A DNA stretch of 64,000 bases from Prochlorococcus sp. AG-424-P18 (GCA_003213235.1 QCNJ01000001.1:156638-220637), one strand, 5' to 3'; counted from the first letter of the stretch, positions 25,027 to 35,060 are shown. Notes: generated from the letters alone by a model not told the origin. Numbers and translations are program-made.

Positions 25027-25470
25027 TTAATCTTTGAAAACTAAATCTTCATGTTCTTCAATTGCCCAATCATTATTTTCACCCCCAATAATTAACTCTT
25101 CAATTTTTACATAATTATTGGATATCTCATTCAAAGAATTAATTAAAATATCTATTGAAATGGAGTCTGAAGTTCCAAAATCAACCCAACATCTTCCCCA
25201 CAGGTTTTGATATTCCATAATTCCTAAATTATGCATTAAGGCTGGAAGAGATGCGTTTTTTTGGTCATTATCGTAGGACATCCAACTTAAATCGGAACCT
25301 TCTTCATGAGTCTGCAAATTTTCAGAATTAAATCCACCTAACCTTCCTAAAACGTACCAACTATCAAAAACACCATCTAAATAGTTTTTTTCATCTTGAG
25401 TTGGTGATTCTGAAAACCTGATCCATATCCAACAATTAAAAGGATCAACTTCCCTAAAAATAATATTCAT
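25027..25470 (-). CDS. DUF3531 family protein
   Basis: A 147-residue soluble acidic protein. FREVDPFNCWIWIRF, the SW(Y/F)VLGRLGG(F/Y)N segment (about residues 37-49) and WGRCWVDFGTSD (about 96-107) identify the cyanobacterial/plastid DUF3531 family. Function unknown as far as I know. It starts divergently from the ABC ATPase gene. Confidence 0.8.
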   Translation of the reverse strand: MNIIFREVDPFNCWIWIRFSESPTQDEKNYLDGVFDSWYVLGRLGGFNSENLQTHEEGSDLSWMSYDNDQKNASLPALMHNLGIMEYQNLWGRCWVDFGTSDSISIDILINSLNEISNNYVKIEELIIGGENNDWAIEEHEDLVFKD

Positions 25471-25553
25471 ATTGACTAATAGCTTTTTTGATCTAAAGCT
25501 ATTATAAGTAAGTTATTACTAGATTAAAATTCATACCTATAACTTAATTAATA

Positions 25554-26201
25554 ATGCTTGATTTAAAAGAAATATCTTATCAACCCCAAACTGGTGAAAG
25601 AAAAATAATAGATAATTTAAATTTAAAAGTTCACGAAAATGAAATCATTTTAATTTGTGGCAAAAGTGGTTCTGGGAAAACAACACTACTCGAAATAATA
25701 AGTGGATTAATAAATCCACAAAAAGGAAAAATTACTTGGAAGAATAAAATTTTATCTCTTAGACAAAGAAGATGGTTTTGTGGAGTAGTATTCCAATTTC
25801 CTGAAAGATACTTTATAGGTACAACCATTGGGAAAGAATTAAAAATAGGCCATAAATCTTTAAGAGAAAAAAATATAGACATAGTTTTAAACAAAGTTGG
25901 TTTGAAAAAAATTAATCTAGCCCAACCACCAGAACAACTCAGCGGCGGACAACAAAGAAGATTAGCTGTAGCAGTTCAACTTCTAAGAAACCCCTCAATT
26001 CTTTTACTTGATGAACCAACTGCTGGATTAGACTATTTAATGAGAAATGATGTGAAGAATTTAATTCTTGATTTAAAAAATAAAAATACAATTATTATTG
26101 TTACTCATGAACCTGCCTTATTTGAGGGGATTCCTTCTAGGATATTATTCTTGGAAAAAGGGAAAATCAAAAATTTTATGAAAGAAAATCATGCAGGATA
26201 G
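25554..26201 (+). CDS. ECF-type/cobalt-like ABC transporter ATP-binding protein
   Basis: A 215-residue ABC ATPase with Walker [10 protein letters not shown] (36-44), Q-loop [10 protein letters not shown], signature [12 protein letters not shown] (about 124-135), Walker [13 protein letters not shown] and H-loop VTHEP. The FQFPE Q-loop and QQRRLAVA are typical of energy-coupling-factor A components (CbiO/EcfA). No S or T component is nearby, so the membrane partner must be elsewhere. Overlaps hslO by 11 bases. Confidence 0.8.
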   Translation: MLDLKEISYQPQTGERKIIDNLNLKVHENEIILICGKSGSGKTTLLEIISGLINPQKGKITWKNKILSLRQRRWFCGVVFQFPERYFIGTTIGKELKIGHKSLREKNIDIVLNKVGLKKINLAQPPEQLSGGQQRRLAVAVQLLRNPSILLLDEPTAGLDYLMRNDVKNLILDLKNKNTIIIVTHEPALFEGIPSRILFLEKGKIKNFMKENHAG

Positions 26202-27099
26202 GATAGTTCGGGCTACTGCAGCCAATGGAGGAATAAGATTAGTTGCTGTCTTAACAACAGAATCTTCTTTAGAAGCAAAAAAAAGACATGGTCTTTCTTA
26301 TTTAACCACTTGCATCTTAGGAAGAGCATTTAGTGCTTCACTGCTTTTAGCAAGCTCGATGAAGATAATGCACGGGAGGGTTACTTTAAGGGTTAGATCT
26401 GACGGACCTTTAAAAGGATTACTAGTTGATGCAGGTAGAGACGGAAAAGTTAGGGGTTATGTAGGGAATCCTAATTTAGAATTAGACCTAGTCAAAATAG
26501 GTAATAATAAATATTCTTTTGATTTTACAAAAGCAATGGGTACAGGATATTTAAATGTGATTAGAGATAGTGGATTTGGAGAACCCTTTACAAGCACTGT
26601 TGAATTAGTAAATGGAAATATTGCTGAAGACTTAGCTTCATATTTATATTATTCAGAGCAAACTCCCTCTGCTGTATTTATTGGAGAAAAAATTCAAAAT
26701 AAAAGTGTTATTTGTAGTGGAGGCTTATTAGCTCAAGTTCTACCTAAAAAAGATACTGACCCTCTACTTGTCTCACTACTTGAAGAAAGATGTAAAGAAA
26801 TTAATTCTTTCAGTGAAGACCTATTTAAGTCACAAGATAATCTTCTTTCGTTAATTAGAAATATATTTCCCGATATTGACGATAAATCAATCTCTGAAAA
26901 AGCTCGTTCCCAAGAAGTTAGTTTTAAATGCAAGTGTTCCAAACAAAGAAGTTTAAATGCTATGAAAATGCTTGATAAAAGCGAATTGGAAGACATTCTC
27001 AAGAAAGATGGCAAAGCAGAGCTGGTTTGTGAATTTTGTAAGAATAAATACCTTATAAATTATGAAGAGATTAAATCAATGACAGAAAATCAATCATAA
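26191..27099 (+). CDS. hslO: Hsp33 redox-regulated chaperone
   Basis: A 302-residue holdase. The N-terminal substrate-binding domain has [14 protein letters not shown] and the SLLLASSMK region. The C-terminal redox switch has Cys247/Cys249 (CKC) and Cys280/Cys283 (CEFC), which bind zinc when reduced and form disulfides to activate the chaperone under oxidative stress. It overlaps the ABC ATPase gene and converges on the CPP1-like gene with 6 bases of overlap. Confidence 0.92.
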   Translation: MQDRIVRATAANGGIRLVAVLTTESSLEAKKRHGLSYLTTCILGRAFSASLLLASSMKIMHGRVTLRVRSDGPLKGLLVDAGRDGKVRGYVGNPNLELDLVKIGNNKYSFDFTKAMGTGYLNVIRDSGFGEPFTSTVELVNGNIAEDLASYLYYSEQTPSAVFIGEKIQNKSVICSGGLLAQVLPKKDTDPLLVSLLEERCKEINSFSEDLFKSQDNLLSLIRNIFPDIDDKSISEKARSQEVSFKCKCSKQRSLNAMKMLDKSELEDILKKDGKAELVCEFCKNKYLINYEEIKSMTENQS

Positions 27100-27780
27100 A
27101 AAAATTACGCCTAGCCATAAAATAACCATAGCTGGAATACTTTGAATTTTTTGTATTGATAAAGAATTGTTTGATACTTCCTGAATGAAAGAATTATTTT
27201 CAAGCAATCCACCAAATATTAGTCCTATAGAAAGAAAAGTAACACTCCAACCTAGAGAACCTATAAATCTTTTCCCCGATTTAATTTGAGTATAGGTAAG
27301 TATTAATGTTGAGATAGAGAGTAAAATTCTATTATTAGAGTCTGGACTTATAAATAACAAAATTAAAAATAAGATCCCAACAGATATTTTTATTGAAAGA
27401 TTATCAAATGAGGGGGCGGTTATTTTTGGCAAACTATACTGACTTGAGTTTTTGGAGTTATTATTTAATTTTTTTATCTTAGAAAGAAGTGGGAAATTAT
27501 CATTGGTAAATTGATTAATTTGTTTTTCTTTTTTTGAGGCACTTACAGCTTCATAGCTTACATTCCCTGATTGCCTAGCTTTTAAACTCCCCATGAGTAA
27601 TTGATCAAAAGAGGATTCGATTTTCGCTTTTAAAATTAAATCTTCACCAGCCTCTTTAACCTTGATATCTCTTGCTTTCTGAATATCCTCAAAAGCAGCA
27701 CCTTCTTTTACACCTAAAATTTCATAAGGTGATTTTTCGTTATTGTTTTTACTACTGTTTGAATCCAAAGTTTTTCCCAA
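27094..27780 (-). CDS. CPP1-like J-like membrane protein (DUF3353)
   Basis: A 228-residue protein with a J-like domain (residues 17-85: [20 protein letters not shown]...) that lacks the HPD tripeptide, followed by four hydrophobic helices in the last 105 residues. This matches the plant/cyanobacterial chaperone-like protein of POR1 (CPP1), which stabilises protochlorophyllide oxidoreductase. A POR-like SDR is encoded at 62099-63100. Membrane location and role are inferred from the family. Confidence 0.8.
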   Translation of the reverse strand: MGKTLDSNSSKNNNEKSPYEILGVKEGAAFEDIQKARDIKVKEAGEDLILKAKIESSFDQLLMGSLKARQSGNVSYEAVSASKKEKQINQFTNDNFPLLSKIKKLNNNSKNSSQYSLPKITAPSFDNLSIKISVGILFLILLFISPDSNNRILLSISTLILTYTQIKSGKRFIGSLGWSVTFLSIGLIFGGLLENNSFIQEVSNNSLSIQKIQSIPAMVILWLGVIFL

Positions 27781-27818
27781 TATTAACAGATTAGCTAATT
27801 TTATAATCCATTAAGACT

Positions 27819-29456
27819 TTATAAAACAATTGGTTCCACTCCACTAACAACGGGTGCAACTTTGTTTAAATTTAATTGATTATTGTCTTCAACAAATTGA
27901 TTTAGATTCCACTCATTTTTGAAAAGAATAACTGGCCTATTCCAACTATCTTTTACTATCTTACAATTAAATATTCTGCCTAGTTTTTCAATAGCTGGCC
28001 ATCCATCAGAAACCCATCTAGCCAATTGATATGGCATTGATTCAAGATTTGCATCAACACCATATTCACTTTTTAACCTGTGAGTTACTACTTCCAACTG
28101 CAATTGACCAACAGCAGCGAGTATTGGGTCTCTTTTACTCTCATCAAAGTCATAAAGAATCTGAACAGCACCTTCTTCACGAAGTTCATTCACACCCTTT
28201 CTAAAGTTTTTAAATGCTGAGGGATTTGGATTTCTTAGCCAGCTGAATATTTCAGGGCTAAATGATGGTATACCTTCATACTCCAGATGTGTTCCAGTGT
28301 AAAGAGTATCTCCAATAGAAAACATACCTGGATTGTTCAAGCCAATAACATCTCCAGGATAGGCATCATCAACGACTTCTCTGTCTTGCCCAAATATTTT
28401 TTGAGGTCTTGATAGTCTGATTATTTTCCCAGTTCTGGAATGTTTGACTGACATGTCCTTTTCAAATTTTCCACTACAAACTCTTATAAAAGCGACCCTA
28501 TCTCTATGCTTTGGATCCATATTTGCCTGAAGTTTAAAAACAAAACCACTAAATTCATTGATTGCAGGTTCAATATCCCCTTGATTACTATTTCTTGAAG
28601 TTGGCTTTTGAGCCATTTTTAAAAAGCTATCTAAAAATGGTCTTACGCCAAAATTAGTCATAGCAGATCCAAAGAAAACTGGGGTTAAAGAGCCATTAAA
28701 AACTTTTTCTTTTTCAAATTTCGACCCTGCCTCATCAAGAACTTCCAATTCTTCAATTGAGTTCTCAAGTAAATCTCTTTCAACATATTTCGATAGCTCT
28801 TTATCTTCAAGACTTAATCTTTTCTCATTAGATTGTTTCCCTCTCGCTGCTTTATCAAATAAAATAACCTCTCTCGAAAATCTATCAATAACTCCCCTAA
28901 ATTCTTCGCCACTTCCAATTGGCCAGTTAATAGGTAAAGTATTTAATCCAAGTTCTGATTCAATTTCATCAAGTAAAGAAAATGGCTCTCTTCCTGGCCT
29001 ATCCATTTTATTTATGAAAGTAAATATTGGTATTTTTCGCATCTTGCAGACTTCAAACAATTTTCTAGTTTGAGGTTCTAGTCCTTTAGCAGCATCTTCC
29101 AACATAACTGCATTATCAGCAGCAGCTAATGTTCTATAGGTATCTTCAGAGAAATCTTGATGTCCGGGTGTATCTAATAGGTTAATTACTGATCTTTCGT
29201 ATTGAAATTGCAATACAGTTGATGTAATAGAAATACCTCTTTGTTTCTCAAGTTCCATCCAGTCTGAAGTAGCTTTTCTCTGATTACCTCGAGCTTTTAC
29301 TGCTCCTGCCTGTTGTATGGCACCTCCATATAAAAGAAGTTTCTCAGTTAAAGTTGTTTTACCAGCATCTGGATGTGAAATAATTGCAAAATTTCTTCTT
29401 TTATTTACCGCATCCAGTATGTCTTTATTTTTTTGAATTTTAGTACTTAAGCTCAT
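27819..29456 (-). CDS. prfC: Peptide chain release factor 3
   Basis: A 545-residue translational GTPase. G1 is SHPDAGKTT (residues 27-35), then [28 protein letters not shown] (switch region), G3 [12 protein letters not shown] and G4 NKMDRP. It recycles RF1/RF2 after peptide release. Length is close to the usual 530. It lies in a minus-strand pair with the methyltransferase upstream. Confidence 0.94.
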   Translation of the reverse strand: MSLSTKIQKNKDILDAVNKRRNFAIISHPDAGKTTLTEKLLLYGGAIQQAGAVKARGNQRKATSDWMELEKQRGISITSTVLQFQYERSVINLLDTPGHQDFSEDTYRTLAAADNAVMLEDAAKGLEPQTRKLFEVCKMRKIPIFTFINKMDRPGREPFSLLDEIESELGLNTLPINWPIGSGEEFRGVIDRFSREVILFDKAARGKQSNEKRLSLEDKELSKYVERDLLENSIEELEVLDEAGSKFEKEKVFNGSLTPVFFGSAMTNFGVRPFLDSFLKMAQKPTSRNSNQGDIEPAINEFSGFVFKLQANMDPKHRDRVAFIRVCSGKFEKDMSVKHSRTGKIIRLSRPQKIFGQDREVVDDAYPGDVIGLNNPGMFSIGDTLYTGTHLEYEGIPSFSPEIFSWLRNPNPSAFKNFRKGVNELREEGAVQILYDFDESKRDPILAAVGQLQLEVVTHRLKSEYGVDANLESMPYQLARWVSDGWPAIEKLGRIFNCKIVKDSWNRPVILFKNEWNLNQFVEDNNQLNLNKVAPVVSGVEPIVL

Positions 29457-29487
29457 TTATGTAATATAAGGAACTTTCACTTGGTTT

Positions 29488-30183
29488 TTAAACATTACCA
29501 TAGACAATTAAATATTTATCACCGTCTTCAAAAACATCTAAAGAGAGTAGGTCATTCTCTAAAGTAAAATTTTTTAACTCTTTAAAAGTATAAGAAGCTT
29601 TTAAAGATGCAAAATAATCATTAGTTAAAATATCATTATATTTTGTTGAGCATTGTGCTTTCAGTTCTAGAGCAGACTTTTCATCTAACGGCCTTTTTAA
29701 ATCCTTGTGAAAATTTATGGTGTCATTACAAGACAAACTTTTTATTGTGTTAAAGAAATCTTTAAGATTGGTAATGTGATGGATCAAACTGTTACTAACA
29801 AGTAAGCTAATTCTTTTTTTAAGTAAAAAATTATTTGATTTAATGTCTTTGATATCAGAGCAAATGTAACGTAAATTTTTTAATTTTTTCTGATTAGTAG
29901 AAATATTTTTATTATATTCTGCTCTCAAAATCATCTCTTTAGAACCATCTATTCCAACTACTTCAGTATTAGGCCATTTTATTGCTAACTTCTCAGAAAT
30001 ATTTCCTGGGCCACATCCTAAATCAACTATTAAATCTTTTTCACCTAAAGAAATATTTTTTCTCAAAAGATAATGATTTATTTGATTTATAAAATTAACT
30101 TCCCCTTCTGAAAAATCAGCTGCGTCATAAGAAATGACCTGCTCTTTTTCTTCCATTAATTCAGGTTCAGGGACTCTTTCCAT
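29488..30183 (-). CDS. Class I SAM-dependent methyltransferase
   Basis: A 231-residue soluble protein with motif I VDLGCGPGNISEKLA (about residues 49-63), acidic motif VVGIDGS, and a hydrophobic post-motif LLVSNSLIHHI. The fold is clear but the substrate is not; the SNSLIHH motif resembles small-molecule methyltransferases of the UbiE/Tam type. It is divergent from nrdJ. Confidence 0.75.
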   Translation of the reverse strand: MERVPEPELMEEKEQVISYDAADFSEGEVNFINQINHYLLRKNISLGEKDLIVDLGCGPGNISEKLAIKWPNTEVVGIDGSKEMILRAEYNKNISTNQKKLKNLRYICSDIKDIKSNNFLLKKRISLLVSNSLIHHITNLKDFFNTIKSLSCNDTINFHKDLKRPLDEKSALELKAQCSTKYNDILTNDYFASLKASYTFKELKNFTLENDLLSLDVFEDGDKYLIVYGNV

Positions 30184-30316
30184 ATCCTTTCTTGAAACAA
30201 AGATTTCATATTAAACATAATTCTACACAAACCGTTAAATAGTGGTAAGAATGGTTGCAGACGCCACAGGTAGAGTTATTCTTCCAGTACGGGTTATTTA
30301 CATACAATTTTTTATC

Positions 30317-32650
30317 GTGACTGTTGCACCAAATAAAGCTCCCTCAGAGAGCAATTCCAATAATCTTAAAAAAGATGATTTTCCAAAGACTGCGCCTGCT
30401 GCTTATCCTGTTTTTTTCAGATCTTACAGTAGGAAAACTTCCTCTGGCAAAAGGGAAAACTGGAGTGAAGTTGGTGAAAGAAATTTATCAGGCTTAAAAG
30501 AATTAGGAAAACTTTCTGATGAAGAATTGATTCTAATGAGAGAGATGCAAAGTAACCAAAAAGCCCAACCTTCAGGGAGATGGTTATGGATTGGAGGAAC
30601 TCCTTGGATTAATAAAAACCAAAATTTCTCCGGAGCATACAACTGTACTTCAACAAACTTAATCGATTGGGAAGCCTTTGCTTTAATGATGGACTTAGCA
30701 ATGATGGGGTGTGGAACAGGCGCAATAATTGAGCCTCATTTTATAAATAATCTACCTACGGTAATAAACAAAATAAATATTAAATCAGTAAGTGAAGTTG
30801 GAATAACTCCTAAAGATGAAAGAGAAGAAAAATCATCATTAGAAATCAAAGGAAAAGATCTTCATATAAAAGTTGGAGATAGCAGAAGAGGATGGGTAGA
30901 TAGCTATAAATATCTTCTTGAAGCATCAAGTAATGAAAATCTTGAAAGAGAAATTGATGTTTATATAAATTTGGAAGATATTAGACCTGCTGGAGAATCA
31001 TTAAAAGGTTTTGGTGGGATGGCAAATCCTATTAAATTGAAAGATCTCTACTCCAGAGTCGCTTCACTTCTTGGAAAGGCAATTGGCAGGAAATTAAGTA
31101 CAGTAGAGTGTTGTTTATTAATAGATGAAGCGGCAGTAACTATAGTTGCAGGAAATATAAGAAGAAGTGCTGGAATGAGACAATTTGCTTCAGATGATAA
31201 GGAGGCAGCATCGGCAAAAGAAAATTTATGGAGTCAAGATGAAAATGGTAATTGGAGAATAGATCCTGAAAAAGATGCCCTAAGGATGGCTAATCATACT
31301 AGGGTTTACCATACAAAACCAACTTACAAGACTGTTTTGGATGCTGTTACAAAACAATTCCATTCAGGTGAAGGAGCTATTCAATTTGCTCCAGAAGCAA
31401 TCGCAAGGTCAAATGCAGATATTCTCAAAGATGATGAATTGAGAAAGGAATTTATTGAAATCTACTCAGAACAAGGTAAGGATGAAGCGAGAAATTGGAT
31501 AAATAGTAGTTATGGCCCATTTTCTGAAGAAGAGTTAGACCACAGGATGAGCAGATATGGACTTAATCCCTGTGGGGAGATCCTGGGAAATGATTTCCAC
31601 TGCAATTTGGCTGAAGTTCATTTAAATCAGATTGATCCAGGAAATTTTGAAGAGCAAAAAAAAGCTTTTAAAGCAGCAGCTCTTTCTGTAGCATGCTTAC
31701 TTAATCATGAATTTGAAGTTGAGCGTTACAGAAAAAGTAGGGAATATGATCCTATTGTAGGAGTAAGTTTCACTGGATTATTTGATTTTTGTGTCCATGC
31801 CTTTGGGACGCCATGGTTGAAATGGTGGGAATCAGGAAGGCCAGATAGCGAAGAAGGAAAGGCCTTTAAGGAGAAGGAAGCTAAATTCCTAGATTCTTGG
31901 AGAAAAATAGTAAAAGAAACTGTCTGGGAATATTGTGATAAACATAATCTAAGAAGACCAAATCGATGTACAACTGTTCAACCTGCTGGGACTAAAAGTC
32001 TTCTAACAGGAGCAGCACCAGGATGGCATCCTCCAAAGGCTCAAAGATTCATTAGAAGAATAACTTTCAGGAAAAATGATCCAATAGCTTTAGCTTGCAT
32101 GGATTATGGTTACTCAGTTGTTCCATCTCAATCGGATAAAGATGAAAATGGTTGCTTGCTCGATAATCCATTTGATCCAAGATGTACAGAATGGTTAGTT
32201 GAAATCCCTACTGAAGTAAGTTGGGCAAATATAGAGGGCGCAGACCAAATAGACATCAATAATTTCTCAGCATTAGCTCAGTTTGATTTTTACATGCAAG
32301 TGCAGAAATATTACACAGAGCATAATACCTCCGCAACCGTAGAATTTAGAGAAAATGAAATCGAAGGTTTAGCTAAGGCTATTCATAATGCAATAGAAAA
32401 CAATGAGGGATATATTTCAGCTGCATTGCTAGCTCGATTTAGTGCCAACGCTACTTTCCCGAGATTACCCTTTGAACCAATAAGTAAAGAGGAATATATT
32501 TCATTGCAGAATAAAGTTATTGAAAGGAAAGTTAATAACGATTTCTTTGACGCTCTTAATAAATATGATGTTGGAGAACTATCTGAAGCAGGGCCGGCAG
32601 GTTGTGATTCTGATAAGTGTTTACTTCCTCTGGCTAAACCAAAAAATTAA
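30317..32650 (+). CDS. nrdJ: Adenosylcobalamin-dependent ribonucleotide reductase (class II)
   Basis: A monomeric class II enzyme of about 777 residues. Features are the substrate-site NCTST motif, MMGCGTGAIIEP, the RRSAGMRQFASDD region, the radical cysteine in GLNPCGEI and, in a late helix, NRCTTVQPAGTKSLLTGAAPGWHPP. The C-terminal CDSDKC pair is the redox tail. It reduces ribonucleoside triphosphates with B12, so DNA synthesis depends on cobalamin here. GTG at 30317 (MTVAPNKAPS) is preferred: the 25 residues reachable from 30242 look like non-coding leader. Confidence 0.92.
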   Translation: MTVAPNKAPSESNSNNLKKDDFPKTAPAAYPVFFRSYSRKTSSGKRENWSEVGERNLSGLKELGKLSDEELILMREMQSNQKAQPSGRWLWIGGTPWINKNQNFSGAYNCTSTNLIDWEAFALMMDLAMMGCGTGAIIEPHFINNLPTVINKINIKSVSEVGITPKDEREEKSSLEIKGKDLHIKVGDSRRGWVDSYKYLLEASSNENLEREIDVYINLEDIRPAGESLKGFGGMANPIKLKDLYSRVASLLGKAIGRKLSTVECCLLIDEAAVTIVAGNIRRSAGMRQFASDDKEAASAKENLWSQDENGNWRIDPEKDALRMANHTRVYHTKPTYKTVLDAVTKQFHSGEGAIQFAPEAIARSNADILKDDELRKEFIEIYSEQGKDEARNWINSSYGPFSEEELDHRMSRYGLNPCGEILGNDFHCNLAEVHLNQIDPGNFEEQKKAFKAAALSVACLLNHEFEVERYRKSREYDPIVGVSFTGLFDFCVHAFGTPWLKWWESGRPDSEEGKAFKEKEAKFLDSWRKIVKETVWEYCDKHNLRRPNRCTTVQPAGTKSLLTGAAPGWHPPKAQRFIRRITFRKNDPIALACMDYGYSVVPSQSDKDENGCLLDNPFDPRCTEWLVEIPTEVSWANIEGADQIDINNFSALAQFDFYMQVQKYYTEHNTSATVEFRENEIEGLAKAIHNAIENNEGYISAALLARFSANATFPRLPFEPISKEEYISLQNKVIERKVNNDFFDALNKYDVGELSEAGPAGCDSDKCLLPLAKPKN

Positions 32651-32738
32651 ATTTTGATTTATTTGTAAATAAAAAATATAAATTAGTTTTTAAAAATTTA
32701 ATTTATGGCTACCTCTTAAATAGGGACATAAATTATTT

Positions 32739-33005
32739 ATGACATTAATCTTAAATATTGGGAACTTATTTAACGATTCCTCTAGTCATGCATTAGTAGA
32801 TGAGTTAAGAAAAAGAACATCAGAGGAGGAAATCTTAGATTTTGAGGAAAAATTTAACTCAAAAAACGAAAAAAATCTACACATTTATATATGTAGATTT
32901 CTAAAAAATAGATCAATATCCAGAGGACTAGCCTCTAAATGGTTAATAACCATAATTAAAAACAAAGAATCAAAAATTGATGCTTTGCAAAAATTAAATT
33001 ATTAG
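32739..33005 (+). CDS. Small hypothetical protein
   Basis: An 88-residue helical protein with an N-terminal LFNDSSSHALVDELRKRTSEEEILDFEEKF region and a C-terminal basic helix. No domain recognised. It converges with the 64-aa membrane protein gene, overlapping by 4 bases. Confidence 0.6.
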   Translation: MTLILNIGNLFNDSSSHALVDELRKRTSEEEILDFEEKFNSKNEKNLHIYICRFLKNRSISRGLASKWLITIIKNKESKIDALQKLNY

Positions 33006-33196
33006 GTTATTCCTGAAAGTTTCCATAGAGCAATCCCAAAAATTGAGAATCCCATAATAAAGGTAAAAGCCAAAGCGTTTACCAATTGAACTTTATCATT
33101 CATTCTGTTTGCGAATGGTAATAATTGAGCAAATAATGGAGTCTCTTCAACTATTGCAGATTTTTTTACTGTAGGTTTTTTGCTTCTAGAAAACAT
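33002..33196 (-). CDS. Small single-helix membrane protein
   Basis: A 64-residue protein with basic start (FSRSKKPTVKK), a middle amphipathic segment (PLFAQLLPFANRMNDKVQLVN) and one membrane helix (residues 42-62). The layout of cytoplasmic basic tail plus C-terminal helix is that of tail-anchored small thylakoid proteins. The family is not recognised. Confidence 0.6.
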   Translation of the reverse strand: MFSRSKKPTVKKSAIVEETPLFAQLLPFANRMNDKVQLVNALAFTFIMGFSIFGIALWKLSGIT

Positions 33197-33404
33197 AAAA
33201 CAAATTTTATAATCTTAAGAATTTTACATTTAAAAGTTCATTAAATAAAAAATACTTCTCAAAAACGAACAAAATGTAACCTGTAAGCAATTACGATGGG
33301 ATTATGATAAATATTTTTATCATAAACCTAATCTATCGTTAATATGTTAAGTTTATTTATCAAAAACCTAGACAAATAATTTTAATGGATGTTATTATAA
33401 ATTT
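33197..33404. other. Intergenic promoter region before the DUF4278 leader
   Basis: About 200 bases without an ORF. GATAAATATTTTTATC at 33305-33320 is a near-perfect palindrome and TTATAA at 33395-33400 is a probable -10 element, which would place the transcription start near 33406, within the NtcA box. A clear -35 is not visible. Confidence 0.45.
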
Positions 33405-33418
33405 GTAGCAACCGCTAC
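33405..33418 (+). promoter_or_regulatory. NtcA-binding site overlapping the probable transcription start
   Basis: GTAGCAACCGCTAC matches the NtcA consensus GTA-N8-TAC exactly. It lies just downstream of the TTATAA -10 element, so bound NtcA would block polymerase rather than activate it. NtcA repression in nitrogen starvation is known for glutamine synthetase inactivating factor genes and for pirA in freshwater cyanobacteria; the same logic is inferred here. Confidence 0.65.
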
Positions 33419-33421
33419 CAA

Positions 33422-33490
33422 AACGTTCAACTTGCGTATAGCAAGCCGCAAATCGACTTAAGCCATGGAACGGGGACTTAAGCGAACCGG
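33422..33490 (+). promoter_or_regulatory. Glutamine riboswitch (Downstream-peptide/glnA class)
   Basis: The leader carries ACGTTCA, a hairpin CTTGC-GTATA-GCAAG (33431-33445), and CTTAAG-CCATGGAACGGGGA-CTTAAG (33457-33482), closed by GAACC at 33484-33488, which can pair with GTTC at 33425-33428. The three-way junction with conserved GTTC, GGAACGGGGAC and GAACCGG resembles the glutamine-binding glnA/Downstream-peptide RNAs of cyanobacteria. It sits 10 bases before a short DUF4278 ORF, the typical target. Assignment is from remembered consensus, not a covariance search. Confidence 0.7.
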
Positions 33491-33500
33491 AGCTTAAAAA

Positions 33501-33602
33501 ATGACTCTAATTTACAGAGGACAAAAGTACGTCCAGAACAAAGAAGCAGCTAAAAAGCAGCACAATGAACTAACTTATAGAGGAAAAGCTTACACAAGCT
33601 AG
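33501..33602 (+). CDS. DUF4278 microprotein, PirA-like
   Basis: A 33-residue basic peptide with two copies of the L-x-YRG-x-x-Y motif (LIYRGQKYV at 3-11 and LTYRGKAYT at 24-32) joined by a helix-like linker. This motif defines DUF4278. In Synechocystis the DUF4278 protein PirA binds PII and tunes arginine synthesis; the NtcA box and glutamine-type riboswitch upstream fit such a nitrogen-signalling role. The peptide is shorter than PirA, so homology of function is inference. It is closed by a strong terminator. Confidence 0.75.
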   Translation: MTLIYRGQKYVQNKEAAKKQHNELTYRGKAYTS

Positions 33603-33620
33603 TTTATTTAATGGTTAAAT

Positions 33621-33648
33621 AAAAAAGCCACTAAAAGTGGCTTTTTTA
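33621..33648 (+). terminator. Terminator of the DUF4278 unit
   Basis: AAAAAAGCCACT and AGTGGCTTTTTT (33621-33632 and 33636-33647) form a perfect hairpin with loop AAA and T-run. The unit therefore makes a transcript of about 240 nt. Confidence 0.85.
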
Positions 33649-33737
33649 TTGTTTAAACTTAATCTATAAAAATCACCTAATATTTATAAAAAGTATTAAA
33701 GTAATATGATTTAATTGCAAATATATATTTGATAACT

Positions 33738-33887
33738 ATGGCAGACCAGAAACCTCTATTTAAAGCTCCTTATAACATAAAAGATGTAAGTGCTCTTTTC
33801 GCAATAGTTGCCTTCGTTTTAATACTCGCTGCCATATTTGGGAACAATCTATTTGGTTTATTTCAAGCAAATGTAAATTTTGGCTAA
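33738..33887 (+). CDS. 49-aa single-helix membrane protein
   Basis: ATG at 33738 opens a 49-codon frame ending TAA. A polar N-terminus (ADQKPLFKAPYNIKD) leads into one membrane helix (residues 19-38) and a short tail. Composition and codon use are protein-like; the family is not recognised. It is the last gene before the polysaccharide island. Confidence 0.6.
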   Translation: MADQKPLFKAPYNIKDVSALFAIVAFVLILAAIFGNNLFGLFQANVNFG

Positions 33888-34193
33888 CTAAATTTAATCA
33901 AAATATTTAATAAGATAAGAAATTGATAAATTTTTACTCAATAATGGATCTATGAGTTAATCCTTACTTTTTTTGAATTAAATAGCTTTTATAGCTTCCT
34001 GATGCTGGTAATGCAGAAACTCCTTTATTAAAATTTATTTAATAAACAATCTTTCAAATTTACTTTCCTTTTATTTTTGAATATCAAAAACGATTTAAAG
34101 GAGATCATTTAAATTTCTTTCCCAAATAAAAAACTAGGTGTAGCAACATTATTTCCTAATCTTAGGGAAGAATGGATTCCTGCAAACTTTTTA
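33888..34193. other. Island edge, about 300 bases without a clear gene
   Basis: AT-rich. One plus-strand frame at 34119-34203 reads a protein-like segment (ATLFPNLREEWIP...) with no start codon and a stop inside the convergent deacetylase gene; it may be the relic of a gene end. No tRNA, terminator or repeat was identified here. Confidence 0.3.
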
Positions 34194-35060
34194 TTAAATA
34201 CTGGGATCTAATCTTTTACAGAAATATTGCTCTAAGCTTGAAAAACCTTGATTATCTAAATTAGTTGTGAAGGCTTTTTTAAAATTTAAAGCATTTAAAA
34301 GTTCTATCGCATAATCATTAAATCCTCCATTTGCATAGGCGTAAACTTTAAGCTCTGAGTTAAATTGGGAGATGAATTCGTTTGAAATTAATATTTCATC
34401 ATTAATTTCAGGATTTGTACAATATAAGAGATCCTTAGATTTATTTCCATGCCCTCCTATCAAATGTCCCATTTCTGAAATTTCTTTAACCTGCTGAAGA
34501 CTTAAATAAAAATTATTAGCAAAATCTTTTTCATCTGATGAAACAAATTTAGAAAACAAATCATTTAATAAATGATTTCTTTCACTTGATGTCTTAAATT
34601 CTCTGAGAATTCTTGTAATAAAAACCATTTCATCAGACCAAATATTATTTTCCCATCTTGATTTTCTAAATTGTTCTAAATAGCCATCTTCAATATCAAA
34701 TTCTTTTGATATGGTATTGAGAAGTTTCGAAAGGATTATTTCTTCTCTTGCTGAAGCTAAAACAAATTGAATTTTATGTGAACAAATCATCTCTCTTTTG
34801 ACTATAGGAGCGCTGGGAACAAAAAAGATTGCTTTAATACTCTTCTCAAAAAATAATTTGGCTACATTTAAATGATCTATTAAGCCATCATCGAAAGTAT
34901 AAATATATTTTGAATCGTCCTCTTGATCAAAACTTGTTGGCTCAAAATTTTTAAGAAGTTGCTTAAATTCTTTATTGGTATAAAAGTAGGGAAATTTATA
35001 GCGACTAGGGAAAAAATCCAAATCGATATCCCTTATGTCATGAAGCATTAAGTGTCTCAT
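34194..35060 (-). CDS. Polysaccharide deacetylase-family protein
   Basis: A 288-residue NodB-homology protein. Motif 1 is TFDDG (about residues 54-58, catalytic base and metal Asp) and motif 2 is GGHGNKS (about 198-204, metal-binding His replaced in part). YAYANGGFN near residue 243 matches the substrate-groove motif. No signal peptide, so it may act on cytoplasmic sugar intermediates or an acyl group on a precursor. It overlaps the formyltransferase gene by 4 bases, suggesting a joint step in sugar modification of surface polysaccharide. Confidence 0.75.
   Translation of the reverse strand: MRHLMLHDIRDIDLDFFPSRYKFPYFYTNKEFKQLLKNFEPTSFDQEDDSKYIYTFDDGLIDHLNVAKLFFEKSIKAIFFVPSAPIVKREMICSHKIQFVLASAREEIILSKLLNTISKEFDIEDGYLEQFRKSRWENNIWSDEMVFITRILREFKTSSERNHLLNDLFSKFVSSDEKDFANNFYLSLQQVKEISEMGHLIGGHGNKSKDLLYCTNPEINDEILISNEFISQFNSELKVYAYANGGFNDYAIELLNALNFKKAFTTNLDNQGFSSLEQYFCKRLDPSI

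Noticed and set aside
30184..30316. Possible cobalamin riboswitch before nrdJ (GCCACAGG)
   Set aside because: Only a B12-box-like string was seen; other conserved elements and the peripheral structure were not found.
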